Source: Pogonophryne albipinna | Taxonomy: Eukaryota; Chordata; Actinopteri; Perciformes; Artedidraconidae | Length of the DNA: 64,000 bases | Reading direction: 5' to 3' | Assembly: GCA_028583405.1 (NCBI GenBank) | Contig: CM053256.1 | Location: 6,779,527-6,843,526 of the forward strand | Shown: piece by piece, positions 35,849 to 59,300 of the stretch | How the letters are laid out: each line of letters begins with the position of its first letter | How positions within the stretch are numbered: the first letter of the stretch is position 1 | Made by a program: the position numbers and the translations under genes | The notes under the pieces: model-generated | Seen by the model: only the letters and a program-made list of their open reading frames with translations | Database searches by the model: none | What the model was told of the DNA's origin: nothing

Positions 35849-35854
35849 AATAAA
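35849..35854 (+). terminator. ube2e2: ube2e2 polyadenylation signal
   Basis: AATAAA about 685 bases after the stop codon, with TGTGGTCGGCTTGTG (GT-rich) shortly after, as expected near a cleavage site. The 3' UTR would be about 0.7 kb. Confidence 0.6.
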
Positions 35855-35879
35855 ACACACTGTGGTCGGCTTGTGAGAA

Positions 35880-38290
35880 AACGCTCGGCTCTGTCTGGGA
35901 TTTGTGTTTGACGACAGCCTCAAATATTTACACCTCTTCACTGATCTACTAACACAGCTCAGGACAGCTTAAAGTCTCACACGCCGGATTGTAAAACTTT
36001 GCAATCTGAAACATCAGGTCAAATATAATAAAGTTCTTATCAGATGCCTGCTTTGCTCATTATGACTCCTGCCTTATATTGTAGCTTTTATTACCTCTAT
36101 CAAGGAGGTGTGATGTTTTCATTTGTGAATCTCCTGCCTGCAGCATACCTGAGAAACTCATGAATGGTTCTCCATGATAGTCTGTGATTGTGTTTAAACT
36201 ATAATCCAGGTCTGAGATGTCTCTTGTTAGTTTCTGAATAATATATATTTCAAAGTAGTTTTTCAAATGCAAGGCCTTTGCATTTAAAAAAAAGCTGCAC
36301 AACTAATGATATTCCTACCAGGCTTTGCTGTAATTTGTATTTAGTGTTTGTCACAGAATGTTAGCGTTTTAACACACTAGACTAAACTGGAGTTGTAAAC
36401 ACTAAGCTTGCTCAACATCAGCATTTAAGCATCGTAATCGTGAGCATGTTCGCAGGTCGAGGATATTATTTAACTCAAAAGCACAGCTGTGCCAAAATCG
36501 CTAAAAGTTGCTAGAATACTTGTTGACTTCAGAGTTTTGGTCCATCAAAAATATCTACAAAACGGACAACTGATGCTTTATAAGGTAAGATTTCAAGAAG
36601 CATAACTTAACCCAACATTAAGAGGAATAGCCATTGGCAAATAATACAAACATTTATAATGCAGTCACTCGCTGTTGCATGTTGATGCTCACCTGTTTCC
36701 TTTAAATAAAATGCAGCACTTACATTGTAAGCTTGTAGAATTAGAAACCAGGATATTTAGAATGAACATGTATTGTCATAAATCTGCTTAAAACGCCACC
36801 CCTTTTTATTGATGGGTCACTCCTTGTAAAAAGACAAATTAGATACACTCACCAAAACACTTTATTTAAATGAGACGGATAACGTTTTAACAGATCCAAG
36901 TCACTTGACCCGACCAGCATGAGCTCAACTTTTTCAAAAGGTTATAGCCTAACCCCCACAAACATGTCAAAGCACAGAACCCTAATAGCACACCACAACC
37001 TTTTCAACAGAAAAAAATACGCAAGTGTAGATGCCATGTACAGAAATTCAGGTCATTTGATCATGTGCGACAACATGTTGCGCATCTTTTCCAAGTCTGT
37101 TGTTGCCTCCAGCCTTATTAATGGCTGCTAAAAGTACAACAGGAGATATATACAAATATTTGCCAACGATTAAAGAAAAGGATTAGATTCATTTGTTACA
37201 GTAATTACACTTGTCTGATTTAATTAGCATTAGCGTGATCTTAAAACAATGACATGTTTTTCAATGGCTCTTTCTGGTCTTTGTGCTGGTGAATATTGGA
37301 GCATAAATCCTCAACTTTCACTCTACTTTGAATCATGCATCCTGGGTTTTACTCAGGGTATTATACAGTCTCAATAAAGTGTTGAAGCAGACAGATGAGG
37401 TGTGAAAATGTTTATTCGTTCTGTAACTTAAGAGAGTACAAATGGGAAATACATTATTCAGGACTTTAAAAGGGTTAAAGATGAGCACATACTGTCAAAA
37501 ATATTTACCCAGCGGTGTACGGAATTGGAGATTAACCTTTTAAACACACACATCCACCGGCAGGTAATAGTAGCCTACATAATGTTCTGGACGACTCGTT
37601 AAACTGCTTTAGAGCACCTGTTCCAGCTTACAAATCTCTTAATATGTAATTTATCAATAATTGCACCATGATGCAGTTCAAATAAAATGGGTTTGAAAGG
37701 TTGGTTGCACATGAAGGATGCAGAAAGTGCAAAGAATTGATGCCCTTCATTACAAAACTACAAACTAGACATATCATCCACATTTAAAGTGGGCTCCTCG
37801 GGCTGCAGCCTTCCAGCAATGAATATTTTCAATTCACTGGCCCTATAATAATACCTTCTTAGACATGAGTCAGACCCGCTCAGTTTAAGTGGTTTTTCAG
37901 TTTCTGTGGCAAGTGATGCAGCAATTTAGTCTGAAGGTCTAGATTAGCTCCCTGACTATAGTAAACAACAGATCATCCTTTCCAGATCATCTCATTGAAA
38001 TGGCATTGAATTAGTGACTAGATAATTATCATCACCTAATAAATTGTGAGTTTAAAAAAAAAAAATCAAATATAGAAAAAAAGAATGAAACAATTATGTA
38101 TTTAGCATGTGTTGATTAAGACTATTTGGTATTTAGACTTGAATCAGGCCACCATGCTCAAATATTGAAGTTAATGTAACTCAAAGATCGACTTACTTTT
38201 GAAAACAAATGTGTCGGAGCAAAATGCTGTTTAGATAACAATAAATCAGTTAAATTGAATGAACATATTAGTTAAGCTGTATTAAAGTCG
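35880..38290. other. Intergenic region between ube2e2 and ube2e1
   Basis: About 2.4 kb without a supported gene. It holds a piece of the dispersed repeat listed at 36360-36510 and otherwise AT-rich unique-looking DNA. ube2e1 reads in the same direction, so this must contain the 3' end of one gene and the promoter of the next. Confidence 0.5.
36360..36510 (+). repeat. Fragment of a dispersed teleost repeat
   Basis: Text such as AACACACTAGACTAAACTGG, CATCAGCATTTAAGCATCGT, GTGAGCATGTTCGC and AAAGCACAGCTGTGCCAAAA. I recognise this from familiarity as a dispersed fish repeat, apparently the same family as 6080-6565 (different portion). No coding content. Confidence 0.45.
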
Positions 38291-38309
38291 TCATAATGTA
38301 AACAGTCTT

Positions 38310-38433
38310 GTTTCCAGAGTAGGACCGGGGCCGTACAGCCCACTGCAGCCGCGGTAGGCTACTTCCGTTCCGCAGAGGGCGACAGGCACCAGCCAGCCTA
38401 GACTGTGGCGGAGGTCCAGACACAATAGACTGG
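38310..38433 (+). promoter_or_regulatory. ube2e1: ube2e1 promoter and probable non-coding first exon
   Basis: A CpG-rich patch (CAGCCGCGGTAGG, GTTCCGCAGAGGGCG) with an ETS/GABP-type site ACTTCCG at 38361-38367, ending at a strong donor GTAAGT that starts at 38434. No ATG opens a long frame, so the exon would be 5' UTR spliced to 40007. The start site is not resolved. Confidence 0.45.
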
Positions 38434-39142
38434 GTAAGTTTAATTAGCGAGAAAAAATAGATGATCTCGGGACGACATTATACCGAATGGTCAAAGTTAG
38501 CGGTTCGGTCTGCTGCCAGTGTGTGTTTCCAAGTGAAGTCGAAGGTCAGTTTGTTGGGTGAAAAGAAACAACACGGTCGTGGTTAGTTGGTTGCACGGAA
38601 AAGGGGCTCCGACTATGTGCTGGAACGGAGTTGTTCCTGGCTGCTGTCTGACGCGTTTAATGTCTCGTTGTCATTTCTAGCCTAGGGATGTATTTTTTAA
38701 CGGTCTGTTTTGATGTACATCGCTGTAACGTTATGTTTAACTCTTAAGGCAATCCATGTGAACGTTTATGTTACGGTTACCCGGTTGTCCGATCACTTGT
38801 GAAGGATGCTTAGCAAGCAGCTTTCCCCACGCTGGTCCAAGAAGTAGTCTTATCCTTTAAGTCGTAGGGCCTGGGTGTTCGTTGAGTTAAAGGGGGAGGG
38901 GGCAACCGTTTTGCAGGTAGCTGTGTTTATGCCAGGGTCACCAAGAGATTACTAAACCTCTACATGTATTTGGATATAATAACTATGGTCTTGCGTTTAC
39001 AGGTGTGAAGTGGTTAACTTGGATGTGTGAACTGTGCACTTCGCTAGCTTGTTGGCTAACGGCGTTTCGTTCCCCATCACGGAAACGTTAGCTAACGATA
39101 AATATGTGGAAATTAAAGCGCAGAAGCTACCTGCTGTGTGTG

Positions 39143-39175
39143 ACGCCCCCCCCCCCACCACACACACACACACCA
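39143..39175. repeat. Poly-C and (CA)n microsatellite
   Basis: A C-run followed by CA dinucleotides in the first intron of ube2e1. Confidence 0.85.
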
Positions 39176-39607
39176 TAAACACGACATAACTAGCCTACAA
39201 TTCCCCTGGTTTCAAAGGTTTAAGAAGTACTCAGAGGTTGTACTTGAATAACACTAGAACTACCAGAATGCAGGCATACTCTGTTACAAGTAATTGTCAT
39301 GCATTCAAAATGTTACTTCACTTAAAGTACAACAATATTGCCATACAAATATATCTAAAGTAACAACAATAACTGTGCACATCATGCACATTGGCTAATT
39401 TATGTTTTGGTTATAATTATTGATGCTTTAATGTTTTTATCAAAGCTGGTAAATGTGCAGCAAATGTGAATTACTTTGCATAAGTCAGGGTAGCTTGTGA
39501 ATGTTACTCCAGATGTAATGAAAGTCTTATTCAATTGCTGTTTATATTTCACATCATTAATCCAAACCTGCAAAGTAACTAAAGGTATTAAGTAAATGTA
39601 GTTTAAT

Positions 39608-39797
39608 TACATTACATTACATTTAGCTGACGCTTTTATCCAAAGCGACTTACAATAAGTGCGTTCGACCAACAAGATACAAACTTGAAGAAAACAGAAT
39701 CATATAAGTACATCAGGTTTCATAAGAGCTAAAACATTTAAAGTGCTACTCAACTGGCTTTAGATAAGCCAGTCCTTTGTTAGTATATAATTCTACT
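39608..39797 (-). mobile_element. L2/CR1-like LINE 3'-end fragment, copy C
   Basis: About 190 bp matching the inverted 3' end of copies A and B: (ATTAC)n, then TTTAGCTGACGCTTTTATCC, AAAGCGACTTACAATAAGTG and GATAAGCCAGTCCTTTGTTAG. It is non-coding, 5'-truncated, and lies in ube2e1 intron 1. It could instead be a SINE sharing the LINE tail. Confidence 0.75.
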
Positions 39798-40035
39798 CTA
39801 CTAGCAGTTGCTCATGAAAATATGCAAATGAATGTTTATGTATAGTGAAAGTAGCTTGTGTATTATGAAACATATCAGCTATTGTGGCCTCACTGAGGGC
39901 ATATTAGCATTTGTTTTGGTTTGAAGTCATTATGAAACTACTCCACCTTCTTGCAGCTGTGGTGTTTTACTGAGTGTATTTTGCTTTTCTTGTTTTTCTC
40001 CATCAGGTCCCGGCTCTTCTCCAATCCAAACCGGT

Positions 40036-51544
<11,509 letters not shown>

Positions 51545-51702
51545 ACCCACAGAAGACGACGAAGGGTGAAGAAGAGGAAGAGGAGGAGGGGTGGGGGGCT
51601 GCGGGTTGTTGTGTTAGGGGGTTATTTCTATCTCAGATTTGTAGTACTTTATTGTCTGGTATATTTTTTGCTTCCTGATTAAGTTATCTCCACAAATATG
51701 GT

Positions 51703-51708
51703 AATAAA
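51703..51708 (+). terminator. ube2e1: ube2e1 polyadenylation signal
   Basis: AATAAA about 160 bases after the stop codon, followed within 30-40 bases by a T/GT-rich stretch (CTCTTTTTTGTTT). The 3' UTR is unusually short compared with ube2e2. Confidence 0.6.
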
Positions 51709-51729
51709 GGAACACAATGGAAAGGAACT

Positions 51730-54700
51730 CTCGTCTCTTTTTTGTTTACATTGTCATTAAAGGGTGGATTCCACATGCAAACCTGCTGGACACATGAACC
51801 GTAATCACTTGCAGTCATGCTGAAAACACTTCCATTATTATAACAAGTTGCACTTAACTATTAATGTTGTGGTGTGAGTAGATTTTGGCTCATTAAATGA
51901 TCGGTATCATAAACACTTAATGGATTATAGCACACTAATAATAGACAGATATCATTTGTCTAAACCTGCTGTATACCGTCTGTTGACTGCCAGAATTGCT
52001 TGGTTTGTGATATTGCCATGATGACAAGAGGAAAACAGTTGTAGTAATATAAAACGTGTTCATAAGAGATGTAACAGAAGTTACATAAAGTACATAATAA
52101 ATTATAAAGTTGTTAGGTGATAACAAATGTTCATTGTTAAAACCTTTCCTTATCTTCCTACAACCACAGTTTGTAACACACTATATAGATATGTTTATAT
52201 CATGCTGTAAATGTTAAATAGGGGTGTTAAAGTACAGATAAAGTAATAGTGATACAATCTGTACAGTTTGTGTTCTGGCTGCAGCTACCCCATTCCTCGA
52301 CTGCTCGACTGTTTCAAGAACTTTCCCGAGCATCAAATAAACAGTTGGATTCAATGGCTTGCCGTCAAAATATCTACCATATAAAAAGAATGCCTCCTTT
52401 ACCTTTGAATGTTTGCCTCAAATCATATCAAAGCGCCATTGGTAATGCCACCTGTGCCTTTTGCAGGAAGAGCTGTAACCCGTGGCAGATAGGCTAAACA
52501 CATGTTCCCCTATGTATATCACAGTTTAGCAAATAATCACAGAATTGTTGCATACAATGAACTTTTCAACTGTTTCTCCCACACATGAGAGCTGCCATAT
52601 ACTAGTATGTTGTTTATTACATTTTAATTTATCATTAAATAAGACAAAGGATTCATCACTTAATGGTCATCACAATACAATTGCTGTGAAAACGGGTTAA
52701 TCGGATGATATCATTTTCCGGCCGTAACATCATTGCAGTTTTGACTTTGTTTCTAATTCTTGGTGAAGATAAATTGCCACTGTTTGGGTCTTTTTTGCAA
52801 AGCAGGATCACTACATTAGCTACATAACCACACTGGTATCTAGGAAACAACCAGCACCAACTCTCTACTTCAGGCTTTGTTCCACGTTAAAGCACACAAG
52901 ACCATAATTCTTCTACAGTATGTCACCCTTTTCACTCGGTGTTAGGGTAGTTGGCATTTTCATCAAAGTGAAGTCACCTTTCCAACCTCGTCCAGGGCAG
53001 CCAAGGCCAAGAAAAATCTGTCAATCTGTTTGCAAATAACCGCCTTTTTCTTTCTCTCTTCACTTCAGGTTTTAAATGTGACTTTTCACAATGCTCTATA
53101 TTCAAAATGTATAGTTTTCTCTGTTTACAACACGCATGCCAGTCACAGCCAGTCACCATTTTGTGTGGACTGTAAGGTCATAAAAACTCCAGTTATGAAT
53201 ATAAGTATGCATTTCAGAGAGGTGGGGAACACGCTGTCATGTCCTCAGGTGTCAACACAGGAAAAGCGATATGTTATATTATCAATTCAGTCCAGGAGGT
53301 GATACAAATGATCAGTGCCTCATAAAACAATTATAAGTTGACTATTTAAGATGGTCACCTCATTGATAATACCGTTTTTTTATGTTAACTCAGTACAGCA
53401 GAGTCATGACAAGCTGCTTACTGTAAGCCTTGAGAATAGGTTCATATCCCCACTGAAAAGAAAGCAGCAACATAATCAAGTTGTTTTTGATCAATTGGAA
53501 AAGCAATAAAGTGTAACATAAGCATTAAGAGAAACAAACAAAGTCCTAAGAGTTACCTTTATTTTCAGATATGCTGGGGATAAAGTACCGTGTGGGAAGG
53601 CAATGTTTAGAAGGCTCTCGTGTGAAAGTCTAAAACCATTCACCCCCGTATGAATGGGAAACAGTATGTAAAGCAGTATTTGTGAAATCTAATTGGATTA
53701 TCTTCTTATTTCCCCCCCTTGATTTAGAAAAAGTAAACCTAAGGGTTTAGTCTCAGAATATTTTTTTCATTCAACTCGCTTTTTTCTTTGCGGGTAAAGG
53801 TTATATTCTTGTTTTTCCACGAGAGATCTGGCCAAGAGAGCAGCCTTAAAGGATTGTTACACTGGCAGACCAGAAGATGCCAGGAACCATGAGATCATTT
53901 ATAAGTGTCATTCAAATCAAGTCACATGTACAACTTTCCAAAACAAAAGACATGTTCCATCCGGCATATGGCGTGTTCAGGCTTCTTGATCTGGTGAACC
54001 ACAGAAGCCTAAACTGGCCTGACAGGTTAATCTGGTAGATAATAATACACCTAACTCTGTACATGTTTTTTAAACGTACAAAGTGTTGCTCTCTATTCCT
54101 TAAATAATCTTCTGTAACAGTTGAAACAAACCCAATTGCTTATATGTACCATCACAGAAAGTGTCCAAAGGTAATGGTTTACTATTTTCCAAACACAGCT
54201 GATGTTGTACACGTGCAATAACAACTCTCAAACGTGAAATTCCTCTGGTCAGCAAGTGTAAAAGTTAATCATTTACTTTTGTGTCAGTAATTCAGCAGTA
54301 TACATGTTAGCCTGTGAGAGTAAAGTCACTGGTGATACAGTAGCCATAAAGAAGTAATATGATGGAGTAAACGGACGATAAGTACATAGTGTTCTAACAA
54401 CAGCTGCCAAGAATATTAAAGAATGTCAGCTCGAGAGCAATTCCTGTGGTTAGCCTTGTTTAGATGAAACACTTGCAGTGCATAGTGGTTGCTTAGGTTA
54501 TCAAGTTCACAGATTTGTTGTTCAGGTTTTAGACATCTAGGCAGTGGCGGCCGGCCCATACGGGCGCTAGGGGCGCCGCCCCACCTCTTCCCACATACAA
54601 AAATATATATATAAAAAAAAAAAATGTAATTAAAAAAAAAAATGTAATTAAAAAAAATATATTTAAAAAATATATATATTTTATATTTTTATTTTTAATT

Positions 54701-55840
54701 AACAAGGTAAATATCATACAATTGGTATCAGTAAAATGTATAATCTCCAATAAAATCTCGTTTAAAATTGTGTTACGATGTCTAAAGTTACTGATAAGTC
54801 ACATGTTTCCTGCCTGGCCTTGCCCGTGGCATTAGTTTATCATTACCGGGCGCCGTGCAAGGAGCCCCCGAGCCAAACAGCAGCAACCAGCACGTTGCAA
54901 AAGTCTCAATAGTAAACTGTGCCGCCGAAACATAATTTCAGCCAATCAGCGCCGTCAAATATTTTGGTCACGAGGGCGCTCACGTTGGGGCTTACGTGCG
55001 TTGACGTGAGTTGTTTTTTAGACTCGTGAGTGACCAAGGTGACGCAGTAGTTGGATGAGAATGGTGTGCAGTTGGAGTCGCCGGACCTCGGTCCGCACCC
55101 AATTTCCGTGACAAAGTTCAAAATAAAACAATTTCACTTTCAATTCTTAGAAATGGGTGTATAAATAGGATTGTTTTGTACTGATCAGTGTCTTCAATAT
55201 AAGTCCTGTAACTGTGCGTAGGTGTCATAATAGTCTAATAAAAGGGATTTATCATTTAACAGTGAGATTATTTACTCCAACCCTAAACTGAGAAGTAAAA
55301 CACAGTAACATAACACAACATTATTTGAATCTGCATAGCAAGAGCGTTGCTTAGGGGTTAATGTAAAAAAGGTCTGGAAAACATTTGACTGATTCATGTT
55401 GGATTTAATAGGAAAAGCTAGGACCTACTTTTCCAAGTAGTCAATGTAAGGTGAAGGTACATTTCAGACACAAAGGCAATTGAAATAACTTTACACAAGC
55501 ACTTACAAACAAATGAACTTCATAAAAAAGAGATATTTAAAATCAAATCACATAACGTCTGGATATGAATTACTTATGATAGTTTAGTAATGCATTAGCT
55601 ACTGTCATCACTGATGTTAGTTTAGTTAAAGCTACTAGAAGCCTAATTTGCAAAATACATCTTATTATTTAACAGATAATGTTGTCTGTATTTTAATTGT
55701 GTCTACATAATTGCTTCCATGTACTGTACCACAAATTGCATTTGAAAGACAAAGTAGTTTCTTAGAATGTAACTTCAAAAATAATTCAATAGACAAAAAA
55801 CATGACAAGATTGTCCATGAACTGCATAACCGTGCTCTGT
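51730..55840. other. Intergenic region between ube2e1 and nr1d2
   Basis: About 4 kb without a supported coding exon. I looked for RPL15 (ribosomal protein eL15) and NKIRAS1 (small GTPase-like), which sit here in mammals, and saw no frame on either strand resembling them. A degenerate repeat is seen at 54540-55120. Confidence 0.55.
54540..55120. repeat. Probable degenerate transposon remnant
   Basis: Starts with a GC-rich block (GGCAGTGGCGGCCGGCCCAT, then GGGCGCCGCCCCACC) abutting A/TA-rich low-complexity DNA (54595-54690). A second GC-rich block near 54840-55090 follows. The contrast with the AT-rich surroundings and the GGCGGCC/GGCGCC style suggest a decayed mobile element. The boundaries are uncertain. 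Confidence 0.35.
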
Positions 55841-55861
55841 TGTTCCGGCTTCTCCATTCTT

Positions 55862-56013
55862 CACGTTGTGCTCTGCAACGTGAGCGCTGTGTTACATTCC
55901 TCGTTACATCCACGAGGCGCTTGGCTCCGCCCCCCTGGTGTCCTGAAAGTGTGTCACTGGGTTAAAGTGGCTCGAGCGCCTGGGTTTAGGGGCGCGGCCG
56001 ACAAAATGGGTCA
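55862..56013 (+). promoter_or_regulatory. nr1d2: nr1d2 upstream promoter with clock-type elements
   Basis: Within 150 bp and less than 450 bp before the start codon: two E'-boxes facing each other (CACGTT 55862-55867, AACGTG 55877-55882); a GC box GCTCCGCCCCC (about 55924-55934); AAAGTGTGTCACTGGG at 55946-55961, reading as a Rev-DR2 (half sites GTGTCA and GGGTTA, 2-bp spacer) and close to the Rev-DR2 I recall from the mammalian NR1D1 promoter; and a perfect ROR/Rev-erb element AAAATGGGTCA (56003-56013, consensus WAWNTRGGTCA). This predicts CLOCK/BMAL activation and ROR/Rev-erb cross-regulation. Binding is inferred from motifs only. Confidence 0.6.
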
Positions 56014-56285
56014 CATGGGCGAGCCCACTATCGAGAACATTTAGTTCTTCTGAATAACCCGCAGTCACACACAACAAGGGGGAGCTCCTCCGACTCAGAC
56101 GCTAGTTCTCTCTCACCGACTCGGACCTGCAGAGTATTTCCACAAATAGACTACTGAAATTAGATTTATCTTTAAACTGCTCACGCACAAACAATTGTAA
56201 TATCTTCGTGGGTGTTTTGGAGAAAGTGGCAACAGTCGTGCCAGATATTTTGCATTATATCTGTTTTCCTATTCCTCGAAACGAA

Positions 56286-56316
56286 ATGCCTGAGGACATG
56301 GGGACAGCCAAGCCTG
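56286..56316 (+). CDS. nr1d2: nr1d2 coding exon 1
   Basis: [10 protein letters not shown] plus one base of a Gly codon; donor G|GTAAGA. This is the first ATG in its frame. Position -3 is a purine. As in mammals, the first exon codes only a few residues before GGVIAYISS. Confidence 0.85.
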
Positions 56317-59300
56317 GTAAGAAACCAATATTTTACAACGATTGTCGCAGTGAAATGCAAAGACTGAGTTTTTCATTGCATGCACTATGCAAACTTTATT
56401 GCAGGGATAGTGTCAACATTGACGTAAATGAAGTGTTATGTATAATTTATTATAAAACTGATTTAAAGTAGGCTACAACAAGTTGTTTTATATATTTATT
56501 GACACTACAGTGGCTTTTGGCATGGAATTATGAAAATACTATACATATATATACTTATGAGTTGAATTTACCGAATGCATCATAATGAGTATTTTATAAT
56601 CCGTCCAGGAATTAAGAAAGTATTTATTGGAGGGCAAAGCACTAATGAATGGCGTCCTGCCATTGAAACTGTTTTATATTTTTGCTGTAGTGCAGCATCA
56701 TAACCTGTCAGGAAATGTTGGCACACTTGTTAAACATATTTTTTATATGTCTCATGTTTTGTAATAAAACGGCTGTTGTGTCCACAAATCGCGTTTTATA
56801 AAACGGGGTTAGGAGTGCCATTGCGGGGCTGAGTCGCTGCTACATTTGACACAACAGTGTTTATCTTCCCTCGCTCACATGGACAGCGTAGCCTAGCCAT
56901 GTGTCGGTGTGTAGACGCGCTCATGGAACACTGCTCTGATTGGTCGAGGGGCGTTCCTCTTTGCGGGCATGCTCTCAGTTAGAACTCTTCTCTGATTGGC
57001 TGGAGCGGAGCCCATGACGCAGAACATTGTATAATCCACGCTGTATCACAGCCATCCCCGCGAGAGGCTGCACTGAAAGGTACACGTGAGAACGTGTAGA
57101 CTGCAGCCAGTGACCTAGATCTGCTTCATCCCCTCCTCGCGCTTCGCTTTCACAGAAATTCATGACAGGTCCACGTGTGGGTGGGCACACAGACATTTAA
57201 ATTGTTTTCGAGTTGATGAGGAAAAACACACTCGTCTTTTACACAAATATTCCACTCAAGACGTTCATTTAAACTTTAAATGGAAAATAGCTAGAATGTT
57301 TGGAATTGTTCCCTGCTTCAAGTCTCTCACTTTAACTGGAACAGTTAATTTCAAGTATTTTTGACCACGGGCAGTTGCATAAAACAATTTAAACAATGTT
57401 TGAAAAAAAAGATACAATAATTTCAAATAATAAAGCTGCAACTATTATCAAGATAAATATAAATGCCAGCTATTTTTGATATTAGCAATTATAAAAAAAA
57501 AAAATTGGCAGATTGGAAAATCCCAAGTCATGTTTGAAGTTTTCTAAAACAGAGCTTTACAGACACAAAGCTGACAGCCACCTGATGTTGATCCTCTAAA
57601 ACTTTAAATGCCATGTTCTTATTACTAAGCAGCTGAGCTGTTTTCTGGCCAAACATTACATAACCCCATCACTTACCCTCTGCATTCGTTTCTTGCCAAA
57701 ACTGTTATGTTGCTCCAGTGCTTCACTGACCCTGTCTGAAGCACACTCCCATAGCACAGAAACCAATGTATGTTATGTAATGGTGTTATTCAACTAGTAA
57801 GCACTGGAGGTGAGAAAGCGGGTCAATCTTAGCAAGATATCATCCAGCCAGAGATCACACAGATTTTGGACTGCATCTCTGTCCGGGCGTCTCAGAGATC
57901 ATGTACTTTCTGTCCTGGCAAGAGTTTGTTTATTTGGCATATAGAATTTTTTTTATAAACTCCTGCTATCATCTCTGGTTCACAGTGACTTTGGAAAGCT
58001 TGATAGGTTGCGGAGCTGCAAAAACATTCAATATCCTGATATGGTTGTTAATAGTGGTGTGTGTATTTCTGTTGCTCAGAAATAGATTGTCAGAAGCCCA
58101 AAGATATCCCATTTTGCATTGTGTGTTTGCTAAAGGTTTCATATTAGAACACTAGCTATAGGATAGTCTAAAGTGCTTGAATGGCAAACCACTGGTAACA
58201 ATGCATAAGAACATGGATACTGCCATACTGGATATAGTAAATCATTCCATTAACAGCCTTGAGATATGGGGAAGTGATTAACCTGCTATAACATGTCATG
58301 TCTCTCCCTCTCCACAGGAGGAGTCATAGCCTATATTTCCTCTGGCTCTGCCTCCAGTCCAGAGTCCTGTATGAGCACCAGCCCCAGCAGAAGCTATTTG
58401 TCCACATCCCAGGCCGTGTCCCGCCCCTCCCTCCCCAGCAGGGCAGTGGGCATGGTGGTGGATATCTCTCCGCCTACTAAAAATGGCCACCAACGTAGCC
58501 ATGGCATTGAGAAGGCTGGGCGCTCCTCCACATCTACCAAGAGCAACATTACCAGTAAGCATATCAAAATGTTATCATACAAAATATTATGCTAATGAGA
58601 AAAAAAATGGCATATCTGATCACTGCTCGTCTTTGCAGAAATTAACGGCATGGTGCTGTTGTGCAAGGTGTGTGGTGATGTGGCATCCGGCTTCCACTAC
58701 GGCGTCCATGCATGCGAGGGCTGCAAGGTGAGACTAGTTCCTGGAACAAAACTTCTCCTCTAAAAATGTTATCCTCTTTCCACCATGACTAACGCTTTTC
58801 ATCTTGTGGTTCCTTAGGGTTTCTTCAGAAGAAGCATCCAGCAAAACATCCAGTACAAGAAGTGTCTTAAGATGGAGAACTGCACCATCATGAGAATCAA
58901 CCGGAACCGCTGCCAGCAGTGCCGCTTCAAGAAGTGTCTGTCTGTCGGCATGTCCAGAGATGGTGAGCAGCATATTAAGTTTGGTGAGCTGGTGTGATTC
59001 ATTTACTCTGGACACATTCTAATGGCTGTCACTTTGCTACTCCCAGCTGTCCGATTTGGCCGCATCCCAAAGAGGGAAAAGCAAAGGATGCTGCTGGAGA
59101 TGCAGAACGCCATGAACAACATGATGAGCAACAACAGCCAGCTGCACAGCATGCTGCACGGCCACCCGAGCGCGTCTCCCATGGAGGCCATGACCAGCGA
59201 CGCCGGCTCCTCGCCCTCTTCCTCCTCTGCTTCCGATTCCCTGTCGAGCTCAAACCCCTCCTCCCCGCACTGCCCCAAGGACTCAGAGTCTGTGGTTTCA

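Larger units (their letters stand above)
56317..58317 (+). other. nr1d2: nr1d2 intron 1
   Basis: A 2.0-kb intron after the very short first coding exon. It contains the motif cluster at 56934-57177, a CRE-like TGACGTAA (56420-56427) and a D-box at 57773-57780, both described separately. No extra coding exon was seen. Confidence 0.6.

Noticed and set aside
38041..38075. Possible retrocopy or SINE poly-A tail near 38050
   Set aside because: The A-run has no retrogene-like or tRNA-like sequence upstream; it looks like simple low-complexity DNA.
56208..56285. Upstream extension of nr1d2 from a GTG codon
   Set aside because: The frame is open but starts with GTG; the first ATG in frame is 56286, in good context, and it gives the short leader seen in NR1D2 proteins.
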